Shown: piece after piece, positions 42,286-49,676 of the stretch
How positions within the stretch are numbered: the stretch's first letter is position 1
How the letters are laid out: every line of letters begins with the position of its first letter
NCBI GenBank assembly: GCA_027858895.1
Contig: JAQIBX010000170.1
Span: 1 to 49,676, forward strand
DNA length: 49,676 bases
Source of the DNA: Desulfuromusa sp.
Lineage (GTDB): Bacteria > Desulfobacterota > Desulfuromonadia > Desulfuromonadales > Geopsychrobacteraceae
Reading direction: 5' to 3'
Notes under the pieces: model-generated
The model's input: the letters and a program-made list of their open reading frames with translations, nothing else
Databases searched by the model: none
Told to the model about the DNA's origin: nothing
Program-made: the position numbers and the translations under genes

Positions 42286-43611
42286 CTATCGCTCTCTCCC
42301 CTGACGGCGGTCCTGTAGCAACATCGTCAGCTCTTCCAGGGTTGTATCGAAATCGACAGAATCATTCATCCCTTGCTGAAGGAACTCGATAATCGCGTCG
42401 ATCTGGGAGATGGCATAGTCAATTTTTCCGTTACTTCCTTCAACATAGGCGCCGATATTAATCAGGTCTTCCGCCTCTTTATAGGTCGCCATGATTTCCC
42501 GAACTCGACCACTCAACTGAACATGCTCAGGGCTAACGATATCTCGCATGACCCGACTGGTAGAATTGAGGATATCAATAGAAGGATAATGATTGCGTGC
42601 CGCCAGATTGCGTGACAGCACAATATGCCCGTCAAGAATCGACCTGACCGCATCGGCAATCGGCTCATTCATATCATCCCCTTCAACCAGCACAGTGTAG
42701 AGACCGGTGATACTCCCTTTCCCCTTGAAACTGCCGGCTCGCTCCAGCAATTTGGGTAACGTGGCAAAGACCGATGGGGTATAGCCTTTAGTGGTTGGTG
42801 GTTCACCGATAGCCAGACCCACCTCGCGCATCGCCATGGCAAAACGGGTGACTGAATCCATCAACAACAGAACATTCTTTCCCTGTGCGCAAAAATACTC
42901 AGCAATTGTTGTAGCGACAAAAGCTCCGCGCATCCGTAACAACGGCGACTGGTCGGAGGTTGCGGTAATCACCACCGAACGTGCTAACCCTTCCGGGCCA
43001 AGATCGCGTTCGATAAATTCACGAACTTCCCGACCCCGCTCACCGATCAGCGCAATCACGTTGACATCGGCTTGCGTATGTTTTGCCATCATCCCGAGCA
43101 ATACACTTTTACCCACTCCTGAGCCAGCCATGATCCCCATCCGTTGCCCTGAGCCACACGTCAACAGACCATTGATTGCCCGCACACCAAGATCAAGGGG
43201 CTGCACAATCGGCTTTCGCGCCATGGGACTTGCTGGCAACGCATACAATGGACATTCATGCTCACAAGGCTGCAGCGGTCGTTCATCAAGGGGTTCTCCA
43301 AGAGCATCAAGCACGCGACCCAGCAGATGGTCACCAACTGGAATAGAGGCACTGTCGCGCACCACCTGAATCAAACTACCAGGGCCGAGGCCGCGAAGTT
43401 CACCCAACGGCATCAACAATGCGCGAGAATCACGAAAACCAACCACCTCAGCCAGAACCGGCTCGCCTTTCCCCAGTGGAATCAACCGGCACAGAGTACC
43501 AACCGTCGCTGTCGGGCAATAGCCTTCGACCACCAGACCGACAATCTGGATCACCTTGCCACTTACTTTGAGCGGATTGACCGCCTTAACACGTTCGACA
43601 AGATCTATCAT
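42286..43611 (-). CDS. fliI: Flagellum-specific export ATPase FliI
   Basis: A 441-aa ATPase related to F1-beta that releases substrates for export. Walker A is GIMAGSGVGKSVLLGMMA (about 164-181), with VIALIGERGREVREFIERDL after it and Walker B in NVLLLMDSVTRFAMAMREVG. AIGEPPTTKGYTPSVFATLP is the typical flagellar/type III segment. Length is normal. It overlaps fliH by 4 bases upstream. Confidence 0.96.
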   Translation of the reverse strand: MIDLVERVKAVNPLKVSGKVIQIVGLVVEGYCPTATVGTLCRLIPLGKGEPVLAEVVGFRDSRALLMPLGELRGLGPGSLIQVVRDSASIPVGDHLLGRVLDALGEPLDERPLQPCEHECPLYALPASPMARKPIVQPLDLGVRAINGLLTCGSGQRMGIMAGSGVGKSVLLGMMAKHTQADVNVIALIGERGREVREFIERDLGPEGLARSVVITATSDQSPLLRMRGAFVATTIAEYFCAQGKNVLLLMDSVTRFAMAMREVGLAIGEPPTTKGYTPSVFATLPKLLERAGSFKGKGSITGLYTVLVEGDDMNEPIADAVRSILDGHIVLSRNLAARNHYPSIDILNSTSRVMRDIVSPEHVQLSGRVREIMATYKEAEDLINIGAYVEGSNGKIDYAISQIDAIIEFLQQGMNDSVDFDTTLEELTMLLQDRRQGRER

Positions 43612-44267
43612 TCAACATCCGTGATCGCTTCACTCAAGGCCTGACGAATCGCCTCAAGCTGAGTTTCGATAGTGGCATCGACATCGCCAAGATCAGAATC
43701 GATCCGACAGCCCCCGGGGGAAATAGAAGCATCCGTTTCAATACTTATATTTTTTAATCCACTGATACTTGCAAGAAACAGTGGTTTCTGCTTGGTCACA
43801 GTTTCGAGATCGGCAGGATTAATCCGGATGCAGTATTGATCGGTACGCACCGAAGATTTCAAGGCTGTTTCGATAATCGTTAAAATAACCTTGGGGTCAG
43901 CTGCAACTTCTCTGCGGATAACCTGCTCAGAGACCGCCATCACCAAGCGCAACATATCCTGGCTGCTGTTTTTAGCCAGTGATTCCCGCAATCGACTGAT
44001 CTCTGCTACTGCTGCAGCCAGTGCCTGCGCTGATGTTTCCAGGTTCCCCTCAACACTATCCAAACCTTCCCGACGTCCTCGGGCATAAGCCGCCTCGACA
44101 TCTTTAGCCGAATGATCCGTGTCTGTCGCTGCCACCGAAACTGCCGAACTTTTGACAAATCCGTCAGATTCTAAAGGAGAACCAGGTTCTGTCTCCCCGA
44201 ACGATCTGAACTGAAACTCCTTGAGGCCATTGGCTTCAGCACCTCGATAAATTTTAGACAAGTTCAT
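43608..44267 (-). CDS. fliH: Flagellar export regulator FliH
   Basis: A protein of about 219 aa that binds FliI and FliN. The helical central part has AYARGRREGLDSVEGNLETS, and the C-terminal FliH/V-ATPase-E-like domain has LRLVMAVSEQVIRREVAADP then PGGCRIDSDLGDVDATIETQ. ATG 44267 lies inside the end of fliG. Two in-frame GTG codons at 44273 and 44279 are also possible, and GTG 44273 has the best spacing to GGAAGG. The start is therefore uncertain by four codons. Confidence 0.9.
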   Translation of the reverse strand: MNLSKIYRGAEANGLKEFQFRSFGETEPGSPLESDGFVKSSAVSVAATDTDHSAKDVEAAYARGRREGLDSVEGNLETSAQALAAAVAEISRLRESLAKNSSQDMLRLVMAVSEQVIRREVAADPKVILTIIETALKSSVRTDQYCIRINPADLETVTKQKPLFLASISGLKNISIETDASISPGGCRIDSDLGDVDATIETQLEAIRQALSEAITDVE

Positions 44268-45279
44268 CGCCACCGCCACCCCTTCCTGGAATCACAACAC
44301 TACCTTCTTCTTCCAGTTTAAGAGCGACTTTAACAACCTCCATCTGCATTGCTTCCACTTCAGAAAGCTTCCGCGGCCCCATCGCTTCAAGGTCTTCTGC
44401 GATCATGTCGGCAGCGCGCTGAGAGATATTGCTAAAGATTTTTTCTTTGATCGCATCGCTGGCCGTTTTCAATGCCAGGGTCAACATATCGGTACTGACT
44501 TCACGCAGGATCGCCTGCATGCCACGGCCATCAATCGTACCCAGATCTTCAAAGGTAAACATCCGTCGGCGTATTTCTTCTGCCATATCGGGGTCAGTAG
44601 CCTCGATGCTGGTCAAAATCACCTGATCGGCTCCTTTGTCCATTTTACCGAGAATCTCAACAACCTTGTCGATGCCACCAACCTGTTTGCGATCCTTTCC
44701 GACCATAACACCGACTTCACGCTGCAAAGCCTCTTCTATTTGATTGATAACATCGGGGGAGACATTATCAATTTTAGCAATGCGATACATGATATCACCG
44801 CGTATATCATCCGGCAGTTCGGCTAAAATTCGGCTGGCATGATCTTCTTTCTGGGTCGAGAGAATCAACGCTACAGTCTGAGGATGTTCGTTTTCCAGCA
44901 GGCCGGAAACCATCCGTGGGTGCATTTTGGAGATCGTCTCCAGCGGTCGTCCTTCGATCCCGGCCGAAACCTGCTCAAGCAGATATTGGGCCCGCTGATT
45001 ATCACCACCACCAAGGATGGCATGTTTGGCGAACTCATCACCGCGAACATACACACCAACGTCACCTGAACGAGACTCTTTGAATTCTTCCAGAATTTCC
45101 CGTGCGAGAGATGGATCAACATGATCAATCTCCATCATGCAGCGACTGATTTCACGAACCTCGGAATCATCCAGAGTCTCAAATATTTTTGCCGTCGCTT
45201 CTTCACCGAGGCAAAGAAGTAATAGAGCCGCTTTTTTTGCTCCAGACAGATGTTTTGCCTTTTTCACAGATCGCTCCAT
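44254..45279 (-). CDS. fliG: Flagellar C-ring motor switch protein FliG
   Basis: A 341-aa rotor protein that receives torque from the stator. The N-terminal domain (KKAALLLLCLGEEATAKIFE) binds FliF. The middle has the EHPQTVALILS motif (about 132-142) that binds FliM. The C-terminal torque helix has TFEDLGTIDGRGMQAILREV with the charged residues that face MotA. The start is supported by the preceding conserved order; a palindromic repeat lies between it and fliF. Confidence 0.95.
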   Translation of the reverse strand: MERSVKKAKHLSGAKKAALLLLCLGEEATAKIFETLDDSEVREISRCMMEIDHVDPSLAREILEEFKESRSGDVGVYVRGDEFAKHAILGGGDNQRAQYLLEQVSAGIEGRPLETISKMHPRMVSGLLENEHPQTVALILSTQKEDHASRILAELPDDIRGDIMYRIAKIDNVSPDVINQIEEALQREVGVMVGKDRKQVGGIDKVVEILGKMDKGADQVILTSIEATDPDMAEEIRRRMFTFEDLGTIDGRGMQAILREVSTDMLTLALKTASDAIKEKIFSNISQRAADMIAEDLEAMGPRKLSEVEAMQMEVVKVALKLEEEGSVVIPGRGGGGDELV

Positions 45280-45293
45280 ATTTAAAGCTGTTT

Positions 45294-45370
45294 AGGCCTG
45301 AAGGCCTGAAGGCTTTTAGGGTTTAGATTCTTTGCTCATTAACCCTTCAGCCTAAAAGCCTTCAGCCTGG
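45294..45370. repeat. AGGCTGAAGG-type palindrome in the fliF-fliG gap
   Basis: AGGCCTGAAGGCTTTTAGG (45302-45320) pairs with CCTAAAAGCCTTCAGCCT (45351-45368) with one bulge; the second arm itself contains a doubled CTTCAGCCT block. It fills the space between the fliF stop and the fliG start. It is related to 21270-21327 and 32220-32275 and is the longest and best paired of the three. Confidence 0.7.
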
Positions 45371-45381
45371 TCTTGCTGCCT

Positions 45382-46971
45382 TTAAGATTCAGCTGGTACT
45401 TCGCGCAACCAGTTTTTGACCACTTGCACCGGCATCATGTCTCCACCCAATACTTCCTGACGAATCTGAGCTAATGGATCACTCGGCCCTCCTAGCAGTG
45501 GCGTAGCGTTTTCACCGCTCATTTCAGCTTCCAGCTCTTCTACTGTTTTCATCGGTTGAGTCTGATCGGAAGCCCCACGCAAGGTACGCATCAACGGCTT
45601 TAGAAACAGCAGGTACGCAAACAACGAGGCAATCGCCAACAGACCGTACTTGATGATCGGCATAAAAGGGTAAACCTTGTCGATCATTGATGGTTGTGGC
45701 ATCACTTCATCGCTGAAGCCACTTTCAAACGGCATGGAAACAACCGAAATCAAATCACCCCGCGTATCGTTGATGCCCAATGCAGAACGCACCATCTGTT
45801 GAATTTCCGTAATTTCTTCAGCGCTGCGTGGTGTGCTGGTTGGACCCGCACCTTCAGTGCCGGGAGTCACCCGATCGGCAACCAAAACAGAAACCGACAG
45901 GGTTTTCAATGTGCCTACCGATTGAACGGTCTTACTGACCACTTTGCTCAGTTCATAGTTGACTGTTTCATCAGAACGGCTGGACGGAGTGCCTGCCGTT
46001 GTGGTTGCGCCATTCCCCTGCAGATTGGAAACAACTCCGGGAACCCCACTCGACGCGTCAGTGCTTCCTTCCTCAGTGCTGGTCTGTTCACTAACAATAA
46101 CAGCCCCTTTAGGATCGAGTGCTTCCTCAACTTTTTCACGTTGATCAAAATCTACCTCGGCATTAACCCGAACCAGAGAGTTACCAGCCCCGAGAGCACG
46201 ATCCAGTAATGATTGAGCACGGACCTCTAAACGCTGCTCCATGGTTTGTTGATAATTCAGCATGCCCGGCGTCATCGGCCCGGCCATTTCGTCTGAACTA
46301 CTTTTAGATAAAACTTTACCGCTGGAATCTACCACCGTCACATTTTCCGCATCCAAACCTTCAACGCTGCCAGCAACCAGATGAACAATCCCTTGCAGTT
46401 GCGATTCTTTAAGTGAACGGCCCGAAGAAAGTTTAATGATCACCGATGCAGTCGCCTGTTGCTGCTGTTCCCGGAACAGCCTTTTCTCAGGCAAGGCCAG
46501 GTGGATACGTGCTGATTCAACCGGTACCAGAGAGGTGATTGTGCGCACCAACTCGCCCTGAAGGGCACGCCGATAATTAACCTTCTGGGTAAAGTCGGTC
46601 ATGCCGAAGCTCTGCTTGTCAAAAATCTCAAAACCAACCCCACCTGCTGACATTCCGGACCCAGCCAACTCAATGCGTGCCTCATAGACCTTATCAGCCG
46701 GAACCAGAATATCCCGTCCCGCATCTTCCAGACGGTAAGGGATCTTTTCTCCTTTCAGCCATTCAACCACCGATGCCGCATCCCGACTCGGCAGATTGGC
46801 AAACAACAAACTGTAATCGGCCACCTGAGACTGCATGATAATCAAGCTAAACAGGAGAATACTCACTGCAGTAGCCCCGAGCAGACTCAGTTTACGCGCC
46901 AGCGACCATTGTGTGATCACATCCAGCATATTTTTCTTTTCAGCAATAGCTTCTTTTGCTTCTTCAGCCAT
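45382..46971 (-). CDS. fliF: Flagellar MS-ring protein FliF
   Basis: A 529-aa protein with two membrane helices (about 30-50 and 438-458). The ring-building motifs follow the first: DYSLLFANLPSRDAASVVEW, then YRRALQGELVRTITSLVPVE and ARIHLALPEKRLFREQQQQA. The periplasmic loop (about 280-350) is variable. The C-terminus, which binds FliG, ends QVVKNWLREVPAES. It is followed by fliG after a repeat and preceded by a 178-base gap containing the element at 47011-47149. Confidence 0.95.
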   Translation of the reverse strand: MAEEAKEAIAEKKNMLDVITQWSLARKLSLLGATAVSILLFSLIIMQSQVADYSLLFANLPSRDAASVVEWLKGEKIPYRLEDAGRDILVPADKVYEARIELAGSGMSAGGVGFEIFDKQSFGMTDFTQKVNYRRALQGELVRTITSLVPVESARIHLALPEKRLFREQQQQATASVIIKLSSGRSLKESQLQGIVHLVAGSVEGLDAENVTVVDSSGKVLSKSSSDEMAGPMTPGMLNYQQTMEQRLEVRAQSLLDRALGAGNSLVRVNAEVDFDQREKVEEALDPKGAVIVSEQTSTEEGSTDASSGVPGVVSNLQGNGATTTAGTPSSRSDETVNYELSKVVSKTVQSVGTLKTLSVSVLVADRVTPGTEGAGPTSTPRSAEEITEIQQMVRSALGINDTRGDLISVVSMPFESGFSDEVMPQPSMIDKVYPFMPIIKYGLLAIASLFAYLLFLKPLMRTLRGASDQTQPMKTVEELEAEMSGENATPLLGGPSDPLAQIRQEVLGGDMMPVQVVKNWLREVPAES

Positions 46972-47010
46972 CGAATTTTTCCTCCGGGATCGATTGCGTT
47001 AACCTTCAAC

Positions 47011-47149
47011 TTTTTTCGCTTGAAAAATGGCTAAGCAAAAATTTCGTCCTACAAGGCGGAGTGATTTTTCAGGGGCGAAGACATACACCAGTATGTCAAG
47101 CACCTGAAAAAACAGGACAACGCCGTAGGTCGGAATTTGTGCAACGCCA
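47011..47149. mobile_element. Inverted relative of the MITE-like element, in the fliE-fliF gap
   Basis: The reverse complement aligns along its length with the insert at 4806-4949. Shared blocks are GGCGT, TCCGACCT, TTTTTTCAGG, CCCCTGAAAAA, GCCTTGTAGGACGAA and CTTAGCCAT. The central hairpin is GACATAC-ACCA-GTATGTC (47080-47097), different in sequence from the first copy but again paired. The element begins directly at the fliE stop codon (47150-47152). No flanking direct repeat is visible here. It sits inside an operon, so it must be tolerated in the fliE-fliF mRNA. Confidence 0.65.
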
Positions 47150-47455
47150 CTAGACTTGCATGCGCATGATTTCCTGATAAGCCTCAACCGCCTTGTTACG
47201 CACCTGAACCATCAGCCGTAAAGAGATATCAGCCTCTTCCAGCTTGATCATTGCTCCATGCAGGTTTTTGGTTTCACCAGCAGCAATCTGTTCGGCGGCA
47301 CGATCGGCACTGATCTGAGCCTGATTAACTTCAGCCATAGATGTTTTCAACATCTCTCCAAACTTGTCGCCCATCTTTTGTACCGGGGCAGTTTGCGGCT
47401 GGGACAGCCCTTTCAGATGGGCATTCATGGTAATATCAGCAACATTTCTCATCAT
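47150..47455 (-). CDS. fliE: Flagellar rod-MS ring junction protein FliE
   Basis: A 101-aa protein that joins the MS ring to the rod. The C-terminal region is typical: GETKNLHGAMIKLEEADISL then RLMVQVRNKAVEAYQEIMRM. The first 25 residues are variable. It is encoded 5 bases after flgC, in the standard flgB-flgC-fliE order. Confidence 0.94.
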   Translation of the reverse strand: MMRNVADITMNAHLKGLSQPQTAPVQKMGDKFGEMLKTSMAEVNQAQISADRAAEQIAAGETKNLHGAMIKLEEADISLRLMVQVRNKAVEAYQEIMRMQV

Positions 47456-47460
47456 TTATT

Positions 47461-47892
47461 TCACCGTCCTATTTCCAGGGCTTTTAATGCCATTCTTTTC
47501 GCTGACTTGACGACTGTAATGTTCGCCTCGTAGGCCCGTGATGCAGACATCATATCGGCTGTTTCTTCCACCAGGCTGATGTTCGGCATGGCAACTTGAC
47601 CCTGCTCATCGGCATCGGGGTGAGACGGGTCATAGACCATCCGGGGTGGCAGAGTACTGGCTTGAATCTGGGACACTTTGACTCCCTGCACCGCATCACG
47701 CAACTGGGTATCGAGAGTAGCGGCAAATCCCTGCTGGCTGCTTTGAAAAACCACTTCCCGTTTTCGGTAAGGACCACCATCTGGGGTCCGCGTGGTTTCG
47801 ATATTGGCCAGATTGGAACTGATAGCGTTCATCCGAATCCGCTGCGCTTTCAGTGCTGAAGCACTGATTTTCATTGTCGTAAAAATATCCAT
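47461..47892 (-). CDS. flgC: Flagellar proximal rod protein FlgC
   Basis: A 143-aa proximal rod subunit. The N-terminal motif is MDIFTTMKISASALKAQRIR then MNAISSNLANIETTRTPDGG, and the C-terminal motif is EETADMMSASRAYEANITVV. PYRKREVVFQ is the FlgC-specific segment after the N-terminal helix. It lies 8 bases after flgB. Confidence 0.95.
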   Translation of the reverse strand: MDIFTTMKISASALKAQRIRMNAISSNLANIETTRTPDGGPYRKREVVFQSSQQGFAATLDTQLRDAVQGVKVSQIQASTLPPRMVYDPSHPDADEQGQVAMPNISLVEETADMMSASRAYEANITVVKSAKRMALKALEIGR

Positions 47893-47900
47893 AAAACCTC

Positions 47901-48314
47901 CTAACGACCATCACCGGCGGCAAACTTAAGCATCGAGAACTTCTTCTTCAAAATCTGGCTGGCCGCTTCATAAAGGAGCTGATTTTCTGCCAGATCAAAC
48001 ATTTCGTCATCAATTGAAACACTGTTGCCATCACCGAGAGGGCTTGAATTAATCTGTTTAGTAATACTTCCCTGAACACTGGATATTCCACTTGAGCCGA
48101 TAGGGAAGTGTTTAGCATTAGTTTTTTGTCCAGCCATCTCAGGGCTACTGATAGCCTGACGTAAATTATCTTCAAAATTAAGTTTGCGGGCTGAGTAACC
48201 AGGCGTTTCAGCATTGGCAATATTGCCGGCAATCACCTGCTGCTTCTGTGCACGCAAATCGAGGCTCTTCTGCAACGCCGCAATCGTTCGATCCGCAATT
48301 CTGATATCTGCCAT
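47901..48314 (-). CDS. flgB: Flagellar proximal rod protein FlgB
   Basis: A 137-aa proximal rod subunit. The N-terminus has ALQKSLDLRAQKQQVIAGNI then ANAETPGYSARKLNFEDNLR. The C-terminus SIDDEMFDLAENQLLYEAAS is typical of FlgB. It is the first structural gene of the flgBC-fliEFGHIJ unit and starts 40 bases after the TPR protein gene. No RpoN-type promoter is seen in that short gap. Confidence 0.94.
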   Translation of the reverse strand: MADIRIADRTIAALQKSLDLRAQKQQVIAGNIANAETPGYSARKLNFEDNLRQAISSPEMAGQKTNAKHFPIGSSGISSVQGSITKQINSSPLGDGNSVSIDDEMFDLAENQLLYEAASQILKKKFSMLKFAAGDGR

Positions 48315-48354
48315 AACTTTCTCCTGCCCGATTTCTGACTCTAGAGTTAAATTT

Positions 48355-49676
48355 TCAACGCTTTACTTGAATGAGCAAGTCCTGAGCCAACTTTCCCCAG
48401 GAACTGTCTCCATCTGTTTCGACCATCTGGTTCAGAAGCTTAAGTGCAGCCTGTCGCTGCTGTTGCCGTAGCATGATTTGTGCTGTCCGGTAGCGGGCTT
48501 GAGCCCCAAAGACAGGATCTTCATGCAGCTGTCGATACATTTTTTCGGCGGCTCTATTTTTTTCTAATTGATAGTAAGCTTCCCCCAGCAGTGCCATTTC
48601 TTTGACTTCTAGAGAGACCCCAATGCTGTACACACTTTCCAGGCTGTTAATTACTGCCTGCAGCTCTCCCATTTGCCAGTATATGTACGCCGCACGGATT
48701 TCCAGCTCAGGACCGCTGGGTCGGTTTTCCCGGTTCAACCAGGAGATCAGCTCATCCTGACGCTCTTCACGCTCAAACGCGTCCAACAAAATGCCAAACA
48801 GCGCGCTGCCATCTTCACCCCGGGGAAACTCTTCCAGATAGCGCCTGGCATACTCACCGGCCGGTTGATATTCATTACGTTTTAAATAAGATTGTGCAAT
48901 CGGCAGGTAAAGAAACTGCTGCTCCAAATTTCCGGAAGTGCGGTCAAACAGGTAAAGCAGAACCCTCCCAGCCCTTTCATAGAGCCCAAGCCGGTCAAAA
49001 GCAGTGGCCAGATCATGGAGAAACTCCTTATTAAACCCACTCCGGAGCAATAATTTACGATTTTGTTCAGCCAGCACAACCGCCTGTAAATCATTTTTTT
49101 CTTCAAGGAGTTGATGCACAACTTGTGGCAACTGTTCCAGAATCAGCTGATCAACCTCCCTGATGAGTTCAGCACTGCCAAATTCACGTTGAAAACGCAT
49201 CAATTCATCGACACTTTTTCGATGTTCCCCCAATAGATAAAGGGCTAGAGCCCCCTTAAAACGACTTTCTTCACGAATCGAACGAAACTGTGATTTTTCT
49301 CCAAGGCTTGCGTATTCACTCGCCGCCTGCGCGAGTTCCAGCTGTCCACCGCCGATCAGCTTTAGATCAATAAACCGCAGTTCCGCACGATCCCCACCTT
49401 CTGTCTTGGGGCGCTCCAGAACTGCCCGTTGCAGGCCGATCATTCCCCAACCCATATCCCCAGCCTCATAAGCGGAGGCTCCGGCAGCAAACAGCAACAA
49501 ATCATCCCCCGGTTCATCTTTTTCTAACTCCACCAGGTTACGATAGAGACTGCTTGCAAACTGATAATTCTTGTTCTTGAATGCGCTGAATGCGGCTCGG
49601 TTATGAGAGAACCCGTAATAATCGAAAAGACCCGGTACTACGGCCAATTTTCGATAGACAGCAACCGCTTCATCCA
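48355..49676 (-). CDS. TPR-repeat protein, 5' end outside window
   Basis: At least 439 residues of helical repeats. The frame stays open through the window edge; the codons before TTG 49647 read DEAVAVYRK, continuing a repeat, so the true start lies to the right. Repeat-like segments include NYQFASSLYRNLVELEKDEP, LAQAASEYASLGEKSQFRSI, AGEYARRYLEEFPRGEDG and EMALLGEAYYQLEKNRAAEK, spaced as in tetratricopeptide proteins. It ends 40 bases before flgB on the same strand, so a link to flagellar assembly or to a neighbouring regulatory locus is possible but unproven. Confidence 0.75.
   Translation of the reverse strand, partial: DEAVAVYRKLAVVPGLFDYYGFSHNRAAFSAFKNKNYQFASSLYRNLVELEKDEPGDDLLLFAAGASAYEAGDMGWGMIGLQRAVLERPKTEGGDRAELRFIDLKLIGGGQLELAQAASEYASLGEKSQFRSIREESRFKGALALYLLGEHRKSVDELMRFQREFGSAELIREVDQLILEQLPQVVHQLLEEKNDLQAVVLAEQNRKLLLRSGFNKEFLHDLATAFDRLGLYERAGRVLLYLFDRTSGNLEQQFLYLPIAQSYLKRNEYQPAGEYARRYLEEFPRGEDGSALFGILLDAFEREERQDELISWLNRENRPSGPELEIRAAYIYWQMGELQAVINSLESVYSIGVSLEVKEMALLGEAYYQLEKNRAAEKMYRQLHEDPVFGAQARYRTAQIMLRQQQRQAALKLLNQMVETDGDSSWGKLAQDLLIQVKR

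Overview
The window is a chromosomal segment of a flagellated anaerobic deltaproteobacterium, most likely of the Desulfuromonas/Desulfuromusa/Pelobacter group. That placement is an inference from the flagellar gene order, the futalosine-type menaquinone genes and the style of the dispersed palindromic repeats. No rRNA operon or species-specific marker is present. Nearly everything from 19.8 kb onward is one large flagellar locus on the minus strand.

Layout. (1) Positions 1-2660 are an AT-richer accessory patch beside a tRNA-Arg 3' end. It holds the 3' end of a group II intron (domains V and VI), an orphan phage small-terminase gene, a tiny ORF and a secreted ClpP/crotonase-fold (COG3904-like) protein. 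(2) Positions 2629-4726, minus strand, hold serS, tRNA-Ser(UGA), tRNA-Ser(GCU), tRNA-Arg(ACG) and a terminator. After each tRNA-Ser comes a 160-166 bp unit that repeats that tRNA's own 3' end around a 106 bp core. The two cores differ at one base. This architecture recalls the rtT repeats behind E. coli tyrT and is the most unusual item in the window. (3) Positions 4793-5107 carry two palindromic elements, one flanked by a 13-bp direct repeat and with a sibling at 47.0-47.15 kb. (4) Positions 5.1-11.5 kb are housekeeping genes: an HD-domain nucleotidase-like protein, an EamA transporter, fumC, rnd, mutY and hisC. (5) Positions 11.5-12.06 kb hold a broken DUF559 gene between two copies of a palindromic repeat. 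(6) Positions 12.07-18.1 kb form a menaquinone cluster: mqnC, an uncharacterised 733-aa gene, mqnE, a UbiX-type flavin prenyltransferase and a UbiA-type prenyltransferase. (7) Positions 18.2-19.8 kb, plus strand, carry a YqaA/DedA-like membrane protein and an MFS transporter. (8) Positions 19.85-49.68 kb, minus strand, are the flagellar locus.

The flagellar locus in transcription order is: a TPR protein (cut by the window edge), flgB, flgC, fliE, fliF, fliG, fliH, fliI, fliJ, motE/ylxF-like, fliK, flgD, TIGR02530 gene, flgE, terminator, a predicted sigma-54 promoter, then motA, motB, fliL, fliM, fliN, fliO, fliP, fliQ, fliR, flhB, flhA, flhF, flhG, fliA, a DUF2802-like gene, flgF, flgG, flgA, flgH, flgI and flgJ(N). 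Many junctions are 4-bp ATGA overlaps. This covers the rod, MS/C rings, export gate and ATPase, hook, stator, P/L rings, and the FlhF/FlhG placement and FliA regulatory genes. Filament genes (fliC, fliD, flgK, flgL) and flgM are not in the window. Several intergenic gaps inside the locus hold related palindromic repeats.
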